From: Ruminococcaceae bacterium YRB3002
GTDB lineage: Bacteria; Bacillota; Clostridia; Saccharofermentanales; Saccharofermentanaceae
Direction of reading: 5' to 3'
NCBI GenBank assembly: GCA_900099715.1
Contig: FMTG01000011.1
Coordinates: forward strand, 47,719-86,716
Length of the DNA stretch: 38,998 nt
Both the position numbers and the translations under genes were made by a program. Shown in pieces: positions 16,380 through 24,554 of this stretch. Position 1 is the stretch's first letter, and every line of letters begins with the position of its first letter. Below the pieces are notes generated by a model, which saw nothing but the letters and a program-made list of their open reading frames with translations, searched no databases and was not told the origin of the DNA.

Positions 16380-19300
16380 TCATAAGTCCACCTCCTTACG
16401 CCGTCGCAACATCAGAAAGGTAAGTGCCGCTGCCCCGCCGATCATGAGCGCACCCGCTGCCATGATCGGCGCTGTGCCTCCTCCGCCGGTGTTGGGGAGT
16501 ACCACCTTGTTATGATTTGTGAACTTAAATGAGTAATCATCATGTGCTTCGGTTACGGTCGCCATGAGCATGCCGCCGGTTCCGGCGATCTCCTGGACAT
16601 TGACCGTGACATCATAGACTTTATTATCATAGATAATATTCGGATGTGTACTGCTCTCATCTACCTCTCTTACATAGTAGTGATGTACACCCGGCGTCTC
16701 GTAGTCAATACGTCCGAATACAACCTTGCCGTCGACATCGTTAGTCTTGCTGACAACTTCACCGGTTTCCACATCAATCAATTCGAAAGTAAAATCACCA
16801 CCCAAAAGAGCGCCATTCATCATCTTCTTGGTGGCACCGAACTGTACGGCAGCCGTATTTGCGTGAACCATGAAGTCAAGACCGGAGTGGTTAGGACACT
16901 TGTTATAAGCATCGATAACGTATCTCTTACCGAGGTTGAATTCAACACTGTCTGATTCTTCCATGATCTCGCTGAGAGGATGGTTAACAGGATCATCATC
17001 TATGACCTGAACGCCATTCACCCATTTCTTGTATGTCTTTGCCTCATAATCAGGCTCATACTCTTCATAATCAGCAGTTATCTCTTCCCAGCCTGTAGCT
17101 GTCTTCCTGTACTTCCTGACTTCCATCGGAACGATCTGAAGTCCTACATCGAAGACAACATGATCAACATCCCTGTAAAGGAAGAACTTCGAACTTCCGA
17201 ACTGCTTATAGACGCCATCCGCCGGATCGACCTTCCATACATATTTCGATGTAAGCTCATACTGTGAGTTACCGGGAAGGAGGTTGCTGTCATGCCAGTA
17301 GTCTTCTGTAACGAAGCCCTGTACCTGGTTGTTGGGAAGCACACTTCCTGCAGACCATCCGTCGGTATGTGTCGTCTTGTCAAAGAACTGTACCTTCTGA
17401 TTATTCTTATCGTACAGAGTACATGTATTTACGCTGCTTACATAGGACTGGAAGATGGTCTCAGTCTTGATAAGTCCGTCGTCGTCACCGATCTCAAAGC
17501 TGACAGATGTATATCTTCCGCCCTCAGCTATCTCGATATCGGCGTGATCGATCAGTTCCCAGTAATTATTGCCGAAATACCTGTGATCAAATACCGGATT
17601 GATCCTGACCTTCTTAAGGCCCTGTGCAGTATTGAAGGTAACGATCTGCGGATCATCCCTCTTATACCCTTCCATCGTACAGTCAACGAGCCTTACGCTG
17701 CCATCGGTTCTCTGATTCGTGAATTCAGACAGAAGCCTTGTGCCCGGATTATCTTCACTGATGTACTCAGGCCATGCAGAATCATTAGCCGGTGTACCCT
17801 TTATAGTAATCGTATCTCTGAAATTGACCTGATCATACCAGATATTGTGAATGGAACTTTCTGTGCCATCATATACACGTATACTTGTCGAATCAAAGTC
17901 AATCACGTGATTATTCTCTTTCTTGCTTACGACTCTGATCGAGAAGACCTCATCCGTTCCCGACAGACCGACTACAGCTTCACCTGGTCCGGAAATATCG
18001 CTTCCAGGCGTACCGTCAGCCGTGGATGACAGTCCCGTTATCCTTACAAGTACTTCTCCCGGTACAGCGCTGATAGTCTCAACTCTGACGATTCCGGAGA
18101 AATCGAAACCATATACGTGATTATCGATCGAATGCACCTGACCGTCATCAGTAACGCCCCTGAGCTCGATGGACTCACCCTCAAGAAGCATATACGGATA
18201 TTCCTTGCAGTTGATGATATTGAATCCGGTACCGCCTTCAGTTCTATAATCGGTCAGTTCACCCATCCATGCCGTTGTCAGATATGCATGAATGTGATCC
18301 TTGTCGATGTCGCCCGTACCCGTCACAACGAAGATCGAGAATCCCTCAGCAGTAAAGACCGCCTCGGAACCGGACACCTGTGCATCCCTGACCTCGCTTA
18401 CGCCGTCGTCGTTGATATGGAACAGCTGATAGACGTCAGCCTGGAGTCTCATGCTCTCGGGGATGGCGATATTAACGTCGATTGCCTTGCCATCAGCAGG
18501 CTCCACCTCGTTGCCCTCGCTGTCCGTGAATGTAATATCCACAGCGATGGATCCCTTGACTTCCTTATTCTCGCCTGCCGCATCCTCTGCAGCATCCTGA
18601 GCCTGCGCGATGACGCTCTTGTCATTCACGTCAGCGACGCTCATTGTCACGCCCTCATCGAAAGCCCCTGCCGGCGCCGTCACATGAACCTTAATGCCCG
18701 ATGCGGTCGTCGCCTCGAAAGTAACTTCCTCAGCTTCCGTCTCCTCAGTATTTACAGGCTCTTCCGGTGTCACTTCCTCTTCAGGAGTCTCGGTCGCATC
18801 AAGTGCGTTGACGGATACATATCCGAAGATCTTGCTGTCATCAGCCTTATATGTAACAACATCGACCTTGCCGTCCATGTCGCCTGCGATAATGCTTATA
18901 TTGTTGGAAGTAATATCGAAGATAATACCTGTGATATCGCACTTGCCGTCCTTGTCGCTGTCGATCAACAGGATGTCACCGGTCCTGGGTGAAGTGGCCA
19001 GATCAGTGATAAGAAGGTCCTTCTCAGCCAGCTTGACCTGCCATGACCAGCAGCCTGATCCGTAGGGAATATCTTTATCGGAAATGTCTGCATAATTAAG
19101 ACAGAAAGCAACGAACATAACGTTCCAGTCGCCCTCTGCGTTGCCGTACCAGTCGCCGTATCTGGAGTAGCCGTCATCACCCTCTGTATATCCCGACTGG
19201 GATGTGGCGACGTTAACAAGGTCAGTTGCTTTCGCGCCGGAGAGAGAGGGGATCGTGGATTCCCAGTCTGATGCTTTCTCGCGGGATGATACATCAATGT

Positions 19301-19607
19301 AGCACCCCTCGGAATGGGTGTGCTCAGTAAGTTCGCAGACGAGCCTCGTCTCGTAGCACTCGTCTGTATGCTCGTGCTCGGGATCCTCGTTCTCACATAT
19401 GAGAACGGTCTCGTAACAGTCGTCTGTATGCTTATGTTCGGTGATGCCGCAGATCGGATCATCGGTCATGGCCGTACCCGTAGAACGCAGCACATAGGCC
19501 ACGTTGCCGGAAACGCCGATAGCCAGAGCCAGCACCAGAGCAGTTACTCTGTTGCGGTGTGCCCTGAACTTTATCAGGCCGTTGACGTATCTCTCAGCAT
19601 TCTTCAT
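16380..19607 (-). CDS. Large pilus-tip adhesin with inactive CHAP-like domain
   Basis: A 1075-residue LPNTG-anchored surface protein. A signal segment (about 20-42) is followed by three His/Cys repeats of the form C-x-EH-x-HT-x-x-CY (53-103), possibly metal-binding. A CHAP/NlpC-like domain covers about 105-268, but the positions of the catalytic pair are Asn162 (DWNVMFVAFCL) and Ile225 (DITGII), where family members have Cys and His. A Thr/Glu-rich linker (about 270-295) leads to a beta-rich region and a long unassigned middle. A FctA/Spy0128-type isopeptide domain (about 915-1035) follows, then LPNTG (1037-1041), a helix and RRRKEVDL. It lies between lepB and the backbone pilin, the usual place of a tip subunit. 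Confidence 0.92.
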   Translation of the reverse strand: MKNAERYVNGLIKFRAHRNRVTALVLALAIGVSGNVAYVLRSTGTAMTDDPICGITEHKHTDDCYETVLICENEDPEHEHTDECYETRLVCELTEHTHSEGCYIDVSSREKASDWESTIPSLSGAKATDLVNVATSQSGYTEGDDGYSRYGDWYGNAEGDWNVMFVAFCLNYADISDKDIPYGSGCWSWQVKLAEKDLLITDLATSPRTGDILLIDSDKDGKCDITGIIFDITSNNISIIAGDMDGKVDVVTYKADDSKIFGYVSVNALDATETPEEEVTPEEPVNTEETEAEEVTFEATTASGIKVHVTAPAGAFDEGVTMSVADVNDKSVIAQAQDAAEDAAGENKEVKGSIAVDITFTDSEGNEVEPADGKAIDVNIAIPESMRLQADVYQLFHINDDGVSEVRDAQVSGSEAVFTAEGFSIFVVTGTGDIDKDHIHAYLTTAWMGELTDYRTEGGTGFNIINCKEYPYMLLEGESIELRGVTDDGQVHSIDNHVYGFDFSGIVRVETISAVPGEVLVRITGLSSTADGTPGSDISGPGEAVVGLSGTDEVFSIRVVSKKENNHVIDFDSTSIRVYDGTESSIHNIWYDQVNFRDTITIKGTPANDSAWPEYISEDNPGTRLLSEFTNQRTDGSVRLVDCTMEGYKRDDPQIVTFNTAQGLKKVRINPVFDHRYFGNNYWELIDHADIEIAEGGRYTSVSFEIGDDDGLIKTETIFQSYVSSVNTCTLYDKNNQKVQFFDKTTHTDGWSAGSVLPNNQVQGFVTEDYWHDSNLLPGNSQYELTSKYVWKVDPADGVYKQFGSSKFFLYRDVDHVVFDVGLQIVPMEVRKYRKTATGWEEITADYEEYEPDYEAKTYKKWVNGVQVIDDDPVNHPLSEIMEESDSVEFNLGKRYVIDAYNKCPNHSGLDFMVHANTAAVQFGATKKMMNGALLGGDFTFELIDVETGEVVSKTNDVDGKVVFGRIDYETPGVHHYYVREVDESSTHPNIIYDNKVYDVTVNVQEIAGTGGMLMATVTEAHDDYSFKFTNHNKVVLPNTGGGGTAPIMAAGALMIGGAAALTFLMLRRRKEVDL

Positions 19608-19610
19608 ATC

Positions 19611-20255
19611 TTATTTAGTGCTCCCGAGAGGCCATACCCTGAACAGGACCTTGCCCACGATCTGGTCGCCTCCGACGGGACCTATCGCGGAACTTCTGCT
19701 GTCGATCGAGGACTCTCTTCTGTCCCCCATCACGAACACCTTGCCTTCCGGCACCAGATAGGGAAACTCGATATCGCATTCCCCCAGACTCTTGTCCGTA
19801 ACGTAAGGCTCGTCCAGCAGCCGTCCGTTCACAAATACATTGCCTTCTTCATCTATGTCAACGCTGTCTCCCGACAACGCAATGACCCTTTTGATCAGGA
19901 GCTTATTCTGCCATGCAACACAGCACAGCTCCCCGCCTGTGTACCGGTCCGTATTGAGCAGCACCAGTACATCTCCATCCGCCAGCGTCGGCTCCATACT
20001 GTCGCCCGACACCTGTATTACCGGGAAAACAAACACCGACAAAAGCACAGCCACCGCCGCTACGACGGTCAGTATACCTAATGTCGTTATCAGTTTCCTC
20101 GCCGTTCTTGCCCTGCGCCTCAGTTTCCTGCGTTCTTCAGCGATCTCTTCAGGCACAGGCATCCTCGCCTTCGCCTCTTCACCGTTCTCCGTCAGGTCGT
20201 ATAACGCATCAACAAGATCCTTGCGCTTGAGTCCCCTAAGGTCCTTTTTATCCAC
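19611..20255 (-). CDS. lepB: Signal peptidase I of the pilus locus, with N-terminal extension
   Basis: A 214-residue type I signal peptidase. Ser86 (VSGDSMEPT) and Lys122 (LLIKRVIA) form the catalytic dyad, and the later box VMGDRRESSIDSR matches the family. The membrane anchor is at about 55-80. About 50 charged residues precede it in the cytoplasm, longer than usual. The start is the GTG at 20255: an upstream TTG at 20276 coincides with the predicted transcription start, and AGAGG lies 10 bases before the GTG. It is the first gene of the pilus operon, 3 bases before the adhesin, and such dedicated peptidases often act in pilin maturation or assembly. Confidence 0.9.
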   Translation of the reverse strand: MDKKDLRGLKRKDLVDALYDLTENGEEAKARMPVPEEIAEERRKLRRRARTARKLITTLGILTVVAAVAVLLSVFVFPVIQVSGDSMEPTLADGDVLVLLNTDRYTGGELCCVAWQNKLLIKRVIALSGDSVDIDEEGNVFVNGRLLDEPYVTDKSLGECDIEFPYLVPEGKVFVMGDRRESSIDSRSSAIGPVGGDQIVGKVLFRVWPLGSTK

Positions 20256-20281
20256 GTGAATATATCCTCTGCGCAATTACT

Positions 20282-20310
20282 ATAATAAACGCTATGGAAC
20301 TAATTGTAAA
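20282..20310 (-). promoter_or_regulatory. Promoter of the pilus operon
   Basis: On the minus strand -35 TTTACA (20305-20310) and -10 TATTAT (20282-20287) are separated by exactly 17 nt, within an AT-rich stretch that may act as an UP element. The start near 20275 explains why the upstream TTG codon is not used for lepB. Confidence 0.75.
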
Positions 20311-20361
20311 TTATTTTTATAAAAACTGTATTATCGCAATGTGTCCGTTTTGTAACAAAAG

Positions 20362-20390
20362 GTGAAATGGGGACGGTTCCTTTTTCACCT
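20362..20390. repeat. Dispersed GTGAAATGGGGACGG hairpin element, copy A
   Basis: GTGAAATGGGGACGGTTCC is followed by a pyrimidine-rich CTTTTTCACC. The ends GGTGAAA and TTTCACC are inverted. The same wording is found at 21388-21415 and 38521-38548, with variants at 33255-33274 (inverted), 21966-21986 (inverted) and 26239-26268. Confidence 0.85.
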
Positions 20391-20398
20391 TTTCATTC

Positions 20399-21301
20399 TC
20401 AAGACCCTATATCGTATGATTTGTCCAGCGCTTTCAGTTCTTTGAAAGAGTCGATCTCGACGATATCATCGTCCTTGCACTCGCTGACTGCCACCTTATA
20501 GTGCTCCTTGCAGTACACCAGCGGAACCTGCTCCCAGTAGCGCTCTTTGCCGCCGGGGGCGTTGTAAACTTCTGCGATATCCTGTGACAGCTTGTGACCG
20601 TCAGCATCGTTCCAGTAAGAGATGCCGACCATCTGCCAGCAATCGAGACCGCCGACCTTCTCCTCAACGATGATGCCGTCCTTGACGGTAAAACACCAGT
20701 CGTCCGTGCGGTCTTTCGGAATGGCCAGAAAATCAGAAGTATAATGATATTTCTTTATTATAGAGGGATTGCTCAAAAGCAGGTCCGCCTCGAAAACATA
20801 CGCATTCGACAACATGTACCGCGCCACCAGCGCACTGGAGATATTGTTCGCATCATTGTATGCGGGGTTCTCAAGGAACTTTATCATGGGGTACTTGTAC
20901 AGGAGCTGGTCGAACTGCTCGGCCAGATATCCGCGGACAATGTAGATCTCGTTGATGCCGGCTTTGAGGCAGGCGTCGATGAGACTGTCGATGATCCTCT
21001 GCCCGTGAACGCGGACCAGCGGCTTAGGCGTATTGAGCGTGATCGGCACCATCCTGGAACCGAACCCCGCCGCTATGAACACAGCCCGGCGTGCGCGGTA
21101 GGGCTCGAGAGCATCCAGACCGGCACCTGTGATCTTACCGTCGTTGATAAAGCCCATGTCCGCAAGCTCCTTGCTGACTTTATTCACAGTGCCCAGCGAA
21201 TGGGACGTTCTGCGCTCGATCTCGCGCTGTGTGAGTGGTGCCTCCGCCGTAGCGAGAGCCTCTAGGATGTCAAACTGCTTGCGTGATAATTCTATTGCCA
21301 T
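20399..21301 (-). CDS. HTH-nucleotidyltransferase fusion, LicC-like
   Basis: A 300-residue protein with two parts. Residues 1-68 form a winged helix-turn-helix (SRKQFDILEAL, LTQREIERRT, SLGTVNKVSKEL). Residues 72-300 form a nucleotidyltransferase of the LicC/CTP:phosphocholine cytidylyltransferase type with the signature AAGFGSRM (77-84), NTPKPL (90-95), and a later EADLLLS acidic motif. Such enzymes activate phosphocholine or a related group for surface polymers. The HTH fusion recurs in Firmicutes and may let the enzyme sense its own substrate, but this is not shown. A GGAGG site lies before the ATG. It stands alone, flanked by dispersed repeats on both sides, so it is not clearly part of the neighbouring ABC cluster. 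Confidence 0.87.
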   Translation of the reverse strand: MAIELSRKQFDILEALATAEAPLTQREIERRTSHSLGTVNKVSKELADMGFINDGKITGAGLDALEPYRARRAVFIAAGFGSRMVPITLNTPKPLVRVHGQRIIDSLIDACLKAGINEIYIVRGYLAEQFDQLLYKYPMIKFLENPAYNDANNISSALVARYMLSNAYVFEADLLLSNPSIIKKYHYTSDFLAIPKDRTDDWCFTVKDGIIVEEKVGGLDCWQMVGISYWNDADGHKLSQDIAEVYNAPGGKERYWEQVPLVYCKEHYKVAVSECKDDDIVEIDSFKELKALDKSYDIGS

Positions 21302-21387
21302 AACTGCCTCCGATGCCGCCCGGTCAGGCGCTGTTCATTCTAGCTTCACGCCGTTCAGTATACTTCAAAGGCACCGATGTGAAAAGT

Positions 21388-21415
21388 GTGAAATGGGGAC
21401 GGTTCCTTTTTCACC
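21388..21415. repeat. Dispersed GTGAAATGGGGACGG hairpin element, copy B
   Basis: Same 28-base wording as copies A and C, here 87 bases upstream of the nucleotidyltransferase start and in the same orientation as copy A. Confidence 0.85.
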
Positions 21416-21796
21416 AAAATGGTTGACTGATGGGGTCTTTCAAACCAAATACCGCGAACTGCTCGAAAAGGTTTGACGGATATGACTTGTATCTGCTCTT
21501 GATTCAAACCATATCGATCAGCAGCATGGACCCAAATCCAAATAAATGCAGAACAGGTCCATTAAGTTCAACTCATTTTGCAATAATTATAATCTGGGTC
21601 CATAAAATACCTCGATAAAGCCCGTCTAAATGTATTGCGGAATCGCAACATTTCCGCTGATATCACAATTTTGTTTATAATTACAAATATTTGCCATTAT
21701 CATGCTTATACACCGCATGAACTATGGACCTATATTTGAATATTTTTGATTTGAGTCGAATAGCATGGACCCAAATCTCAATAATTGTGAAATGGG

Positions 21797-21823
21797 TACA
21801 CACTGCACAATGTGCAGTGTGTA
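21797..21823. repeat. Perfect 27-bp palindrome
   Basis: TACACACTGCACA and TGTGCAGTGTGTA are exact inverted copies around a single A at 21810. The flanks GGG and CCC extend the symmetry imperfectly. It follows GTGAAATGGG, so it looks like a variant of the dispersed element in which the GGACGG part is replaced. Confidence 0.85.
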
Positions 21824-21887
21824 TTGTACCCCCTGTCACGTGTAAAACATGGTAAAAGCAGTTCAGTTGTCACATTCCGAAGCGAGA

Positions 21888-21964
21888 ACGCACAATTTGT
21901 GATGCTAGTTGCGCACAAGCGAAGCGCGGAGCACCTGTCCGAAGCATCACAAATTCGTGCGTTC
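21888..21964. repeat. REP-like large hairpin containing 47-bp repeat copy 2
   Basis: Arms GAACGCACAATTTGTGATGC (from 21888) and GCATCACAAATTCGTGCGTT (to about 21963) pair over 21 bp with one extra base. Between them lies the 47-bp sequence (21906-21952) that also occurs at 12173-12219. A degraded relative of its right half is at 31470-31515. Confidence 0.8.
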
Positions 21965-21995
21965 GAGCCCGTCCCCATTTCACATTTCAAGTCAC

Positions 21996-23735
21996 TTACG
22001 AATGCTCACTGAACCTGATCACATTATCACATATCTCCAGCGCCTTGGGGCGGTGAGTGACAATAATTACCGTCTTATCCGTCATGGTGCGGAGATTCTC
22101 CAGAAGACGGCGTTCGGTATTCTCATCGAGGGCGCTGGTCGCCTCGTCAAGCAGCATCACCGGGCGTCCTGAACATACGGCGCGGGCCACTGCCAGTCTT
22201 TGCATCTGCCCTTCCGACAGTCCGGAGCCGCGCTCGCCGAGTACAGTGTCCAGACCGTCCTCCAGCTCATCTACAAACTCATCTGCGCATGCTATCTTTA
22301 AAGCCTCTCTAATTCGCGCATCGTCAGCCGAAGGCGCTGCAAATCTGACCACATCCCGTATGCTTCCGCTCATCAGGAGGTTGCCCTGTGGCACATACGC
22401 GAACAGATTCAGCGCCGTTCCCTTCATCTCAGCTTCACCGGCCGCCCCGGAACCATTCACCCCGGAACCTTCACCCTTCTCGCGGACAAACACCATCCCG
22501 CTGTCAGGCCTGTATACATTCATCAGAAGCTTCAGCACTGTGGATTTGCCGCAGCCGGAATGACCAGTCAGTGCCACGTACTCGCCTTTCTTCACATCAA
22601 AGCTCAGATTTTCTATGACTCTCGGAGTCTCGCCGCCTTCAGACACGTAGCTGAAGTACACATCACGCATTCCCATCCCCTCAAAAGCGCTGTCATAATA
22701 CTCCCGTATCGCCTCCTCGCCGGCAGGCTCCACATAAGTGTCCTCATATGTCTCGATCTCCATTAGCCTGTCTGCACTGGCTGTGATCGTAAAGATACGC
22801 GGAATGATCCCCGTAATGTTGACGATAGGTCCCTGAAGCTGGCTGATAAGCTGTGTTATGGCCATCAGGGTGCCATAGGAGATAGTGCCCATGAGGATGC
22901 CCCAGCCACCGTAGAAAAGGCCGAGAAAATACATGCCGTACATGGCGAGGCTGAAGCCCGCGTTCGTAAACATGGAGAAACTGTTCTTGCGCATCCTGGC
23001 TGCCTTGTGGTCGTCCATGGCAGCTTCGGCCTCCGTGGCGGCTTTGACCTGGGAGGAGAATGTGCGGATCATGATGAGGGAGGAGAGGTTTTCGTGCAGG
23101 AATATGCGGAGGGCGCCGTCCTTCTCCTGGACGTCCTTGTGGAGGCGCTTCAGTCTGCGGCGGAGAGCGTAGGCAATGGCGCCGACGACGAGGCCTGCGG
23201 GCAGCATGATCATGGCGATGCGCCAGTCGATGAAAATGATCATGGCTACTGCGCAGACGAGCCTGACTATCATGCCGCACAGTGACGGGAGGATCTCCAC
23301 AACGCCGTTGGCCACGAGCACAGTGTCGTTTGTCATGCGGTTGATCCACTCACCGGAGTGGGTGGCGGTGACCCGTGCATAGTCGCGTTTCAGGATGTTG
23401 TCCCAGAGCCGCGCCTTGAACCTGTTCTCCATTGTGGCGCGGGCCAGCTCGGAGACACGGCCGATCACCACGTAGAAAAAGATCTGGATAACTATCAGCA
23501 GTACGATGGAGATTATGCCGGTGATAAAGCCCTTCTTGTCGCCCGCCACAGCGTTATCGACGATATCGCGCATGAAGAGGGCGTAGAAAATGCCCGTGGA
23601 GCCATAAACAGACTGCAGGGCCATTAACACCACAACAAGCCAGTTGGACTTGCCGGGAACGGCGGCGATCCACTTGATCGCGCCCTTGCTGTCGCTGCTC
23701 TTCTCGCTGCTCTTATCGCTGCTCATACTGCTCAT
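21996..23735 (-). CDS. ABC exporter, fused permease and ATPase
   Basis: A 579-residue half transporter. Six membrane helices lie in residues 28-325, then the ATPase with Walker A GHSGCGKST (391-399), signature LSEGQ (506-510, Glu in place of the usual Gly), Walker B VMLLDEATSAL (526-536), and switch His in VTHRPK. The N-terminus is a Ser/Lys-rich tail (MSSMSSDKSSEKSS). It overlaps the S26 peptidase gene by 4 bases (ATGA), and PqqD and HPr-kinase-like genes lie upstream. In lasso-type and other RiPP clusters such exporters carry the modified peptide out. No precursor gene was identified, so the cargo is unknown. No C39 peptidase domain is present; the S26 neighbour may supply proteolysis. Confidence 0.92.
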   Translation of the reverse strand: MSSMSSDKSSEKSSDSKGAIKWIAAVPGKSNWLVVVLMALQSVYGSTGIFYALFMRDIVDNAVAGDKKGFITGIISIVLLIVIQIFFYVVIGRVSELARATMENRFKARLWDNILKRDYARVTATHSGEWINRMTNDTVLVANGVVEILPSLCGMIVRLVCAVAMIIFIDWRIAMIMLPAGLVVGAIAYALRRRLKRLHKDVQEKDGALRIFLHENLSSLIMIRTFSSQVKAATEAEAAMDDHKAARMRKNSFSMFTNAGFSLAMYGMYFLGLFYGGWGILMGTISYGTLMAITQLISQLQGPIVNITGIIPRIFTITASADRLMEIETYEDTYVEPAGEEAIREYYDSAFEGMGMRDVYFSYVSEGGETPRVIENLSFDVKKGEYVALTGHSGCGKSTVLKLLMNVYRPDSGMVFVREKGEGSGVNGSGAAGEAEMKGTALNLFAYVPQGNLLMSGSIRDVVRFAAPSADDARIREALKIACADEFVDELEDGLDTVLGERGSGLSEGQMQRLAVARAVCSGRPVMLLDEATSALDENTERRLLENLRTMTDKTVIIVTHRPKALEICDNVIRFSEHS

Positions 23736-24187
23736 GCGGCGGCTTCCTTCCTCTTTCGCTTAAAGATGCGCCTCAGCACAGCCTTGCTTCTGTCGCGCAC
23801 ATAGAATACGGGTATCTTGATGAAAGCAAAGTCAGCCCAGATGTGGTAGTAGATCTTATAGCCGGTATTATCCACATCGTACCATTTGCCCTTGCGGTAG
23901 AACCTGGTGGCGATGCCCTTGACGTCGTCGAAGGGAACGTATTCCAGACGCCAGCAGTTGTCGCCCAGGATCACATAATGGTCATCTTTGACGTGCAGGA
24001 CCCTGTGAAGCACGCCCTGCTCGCCTCTCACGTACAGCACCACGTCATACCTTCTGGCACGCTGCTCAAGCTTCCGGATCTCCACGATCCCCTGCTTGTT
24101 GAAGATCATGGGCTTCATGCTGACGCCCTTGGGGACGCTCATGTAGAACCCGTTGCGCTCCAGCTCTTCAAGCTGTACCTTACCCAT
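23732..24187 (-). CDS. S24/S26-type peptidase
   Basis: A 151-residue protein of the signal-peptidase/LexA-like fold. GVSMKPM places the nucleophile at Ser23. The box corresponding to the general base reads GVLHRVLHV, so His61 stands where signal peptidase I has Lys, as in the archaeal and ER-type enzymes. GDNCWRLE matches the later GDN box. There is no N-terminal membrane anchor; a hydrophobic stretch near 112-128 may contact the membrane, and the tail is very basic (RRIFKRKRKE). It overlaps the exporter gene by 4 bases. Small S26 proteins of this kind recur with PqqD and ABC genes in RiPP-like clusters, so leader removal from a peptide is the best guess. Confidence 0.85.
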   Translation of the reverse strand: MGKVQLEELERNGFYMSVPKGVSMKPMIFNKQGIVEIRKLEQRARRYDVVLYVRGEQGVLHRVLHVKDDHYVILGDNCWRLEYVPFDDVKGIATRFYRKGKWYDVDNTGYKIYYHIWADFAFIKIPVFYVRDRSKAVLRRIFKRKRKEAAA

Positions 24188-24235
24188 CGTGATCCCCCGC
24201 TGCCGACTGTCCGCTTACCGCTTACTGATTACCGC

Positions 24236-24508
24236 TTACTGCTGGACGGCCCCATCGATCGCACCGATCGAGCTGAGCTTCTCAATAACTGTCTTAACGT
24301 CTCTGGCGATAACTTCACGGGGGGCATCGAACTTCTCGAGCATCTTCTCGATGATCTGCTCCTCAGTCACGTCCTCCCTCATGATCTCGATGATGGCGCC
24401 CATGGTGGCGTTGCCCTTCACGAGCCCGGAGAAATTATTAGCCCCCGTGGGAATGAGCATGTACTCGCCGTCCACTTCGTGTGAGATAAAATCTTCATTG
24501 ATCTTCAT
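24236..24508 (-). CDS. PqqD-family peptide-binding chaperone
   Basis: A 90-residue protein of the PqqD/RRE fold. The pattern is typical: ISHEVDGEYMLIPTG, then NFSGLVKGNATMGAIIEIM, the segment TEEQIIEKMLEKFDAP and a C-terminal helix ending in LSSIGAI. These domains bind the leader region of a ribosomal peptide and present it to a modifying enzyme. AGGAG lies 11 bases before the ATG. It sits between the HPr-kinase-like gene (46-base gap) and the S26 peptidase (48-base gap). The gap after it carries a short direct repeat (AGTAAGCGGTAA twice) and no peptide gene. No lasso cyclase or radical SAM gene lies next to it in this window, which is unusual for a PqqD protein. Confidence 0.88.
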   Translation of the reverse strand: MKINEDFISHEVDGEYMLIPTGANNFSGLVKGNATMGAIIEIMREDVTEEQIIEKMLEKFDAPREVIARDVKTVIEKLSSIGAIDGAVQQ

Positions 24509-24554
24509 AATATCTGTATCTCCTGTTCTGTTTTTTATTCTGCCGTTTCTGCCG

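Larger units (their letters stand above)
21302..21995. other. 694-bp gene-free region rich in repeats
   Basis: No convincing gene was found on either strand. It holds copy B of the GTGAAATGGGGACGG element (21388-21415), two copies of CATGGACCCAAATC (near 21526 and 21767) with an inverted TGGGTCCAT near 21594, a 27-bp perfect palindrome (21797-21823), and a large REP-like hairpin (21888-21964). The middle part (21600-21780) is AT-rich. ORFs here are short and overlap the repeats. Confidence 0.7.

Noticed and set aside
24188..24235. RiPP precursor between pqqD and the S26 gene
   Set aside because: The 48-base gap holds only a short direct repeat and no start codon with a ribosome site.
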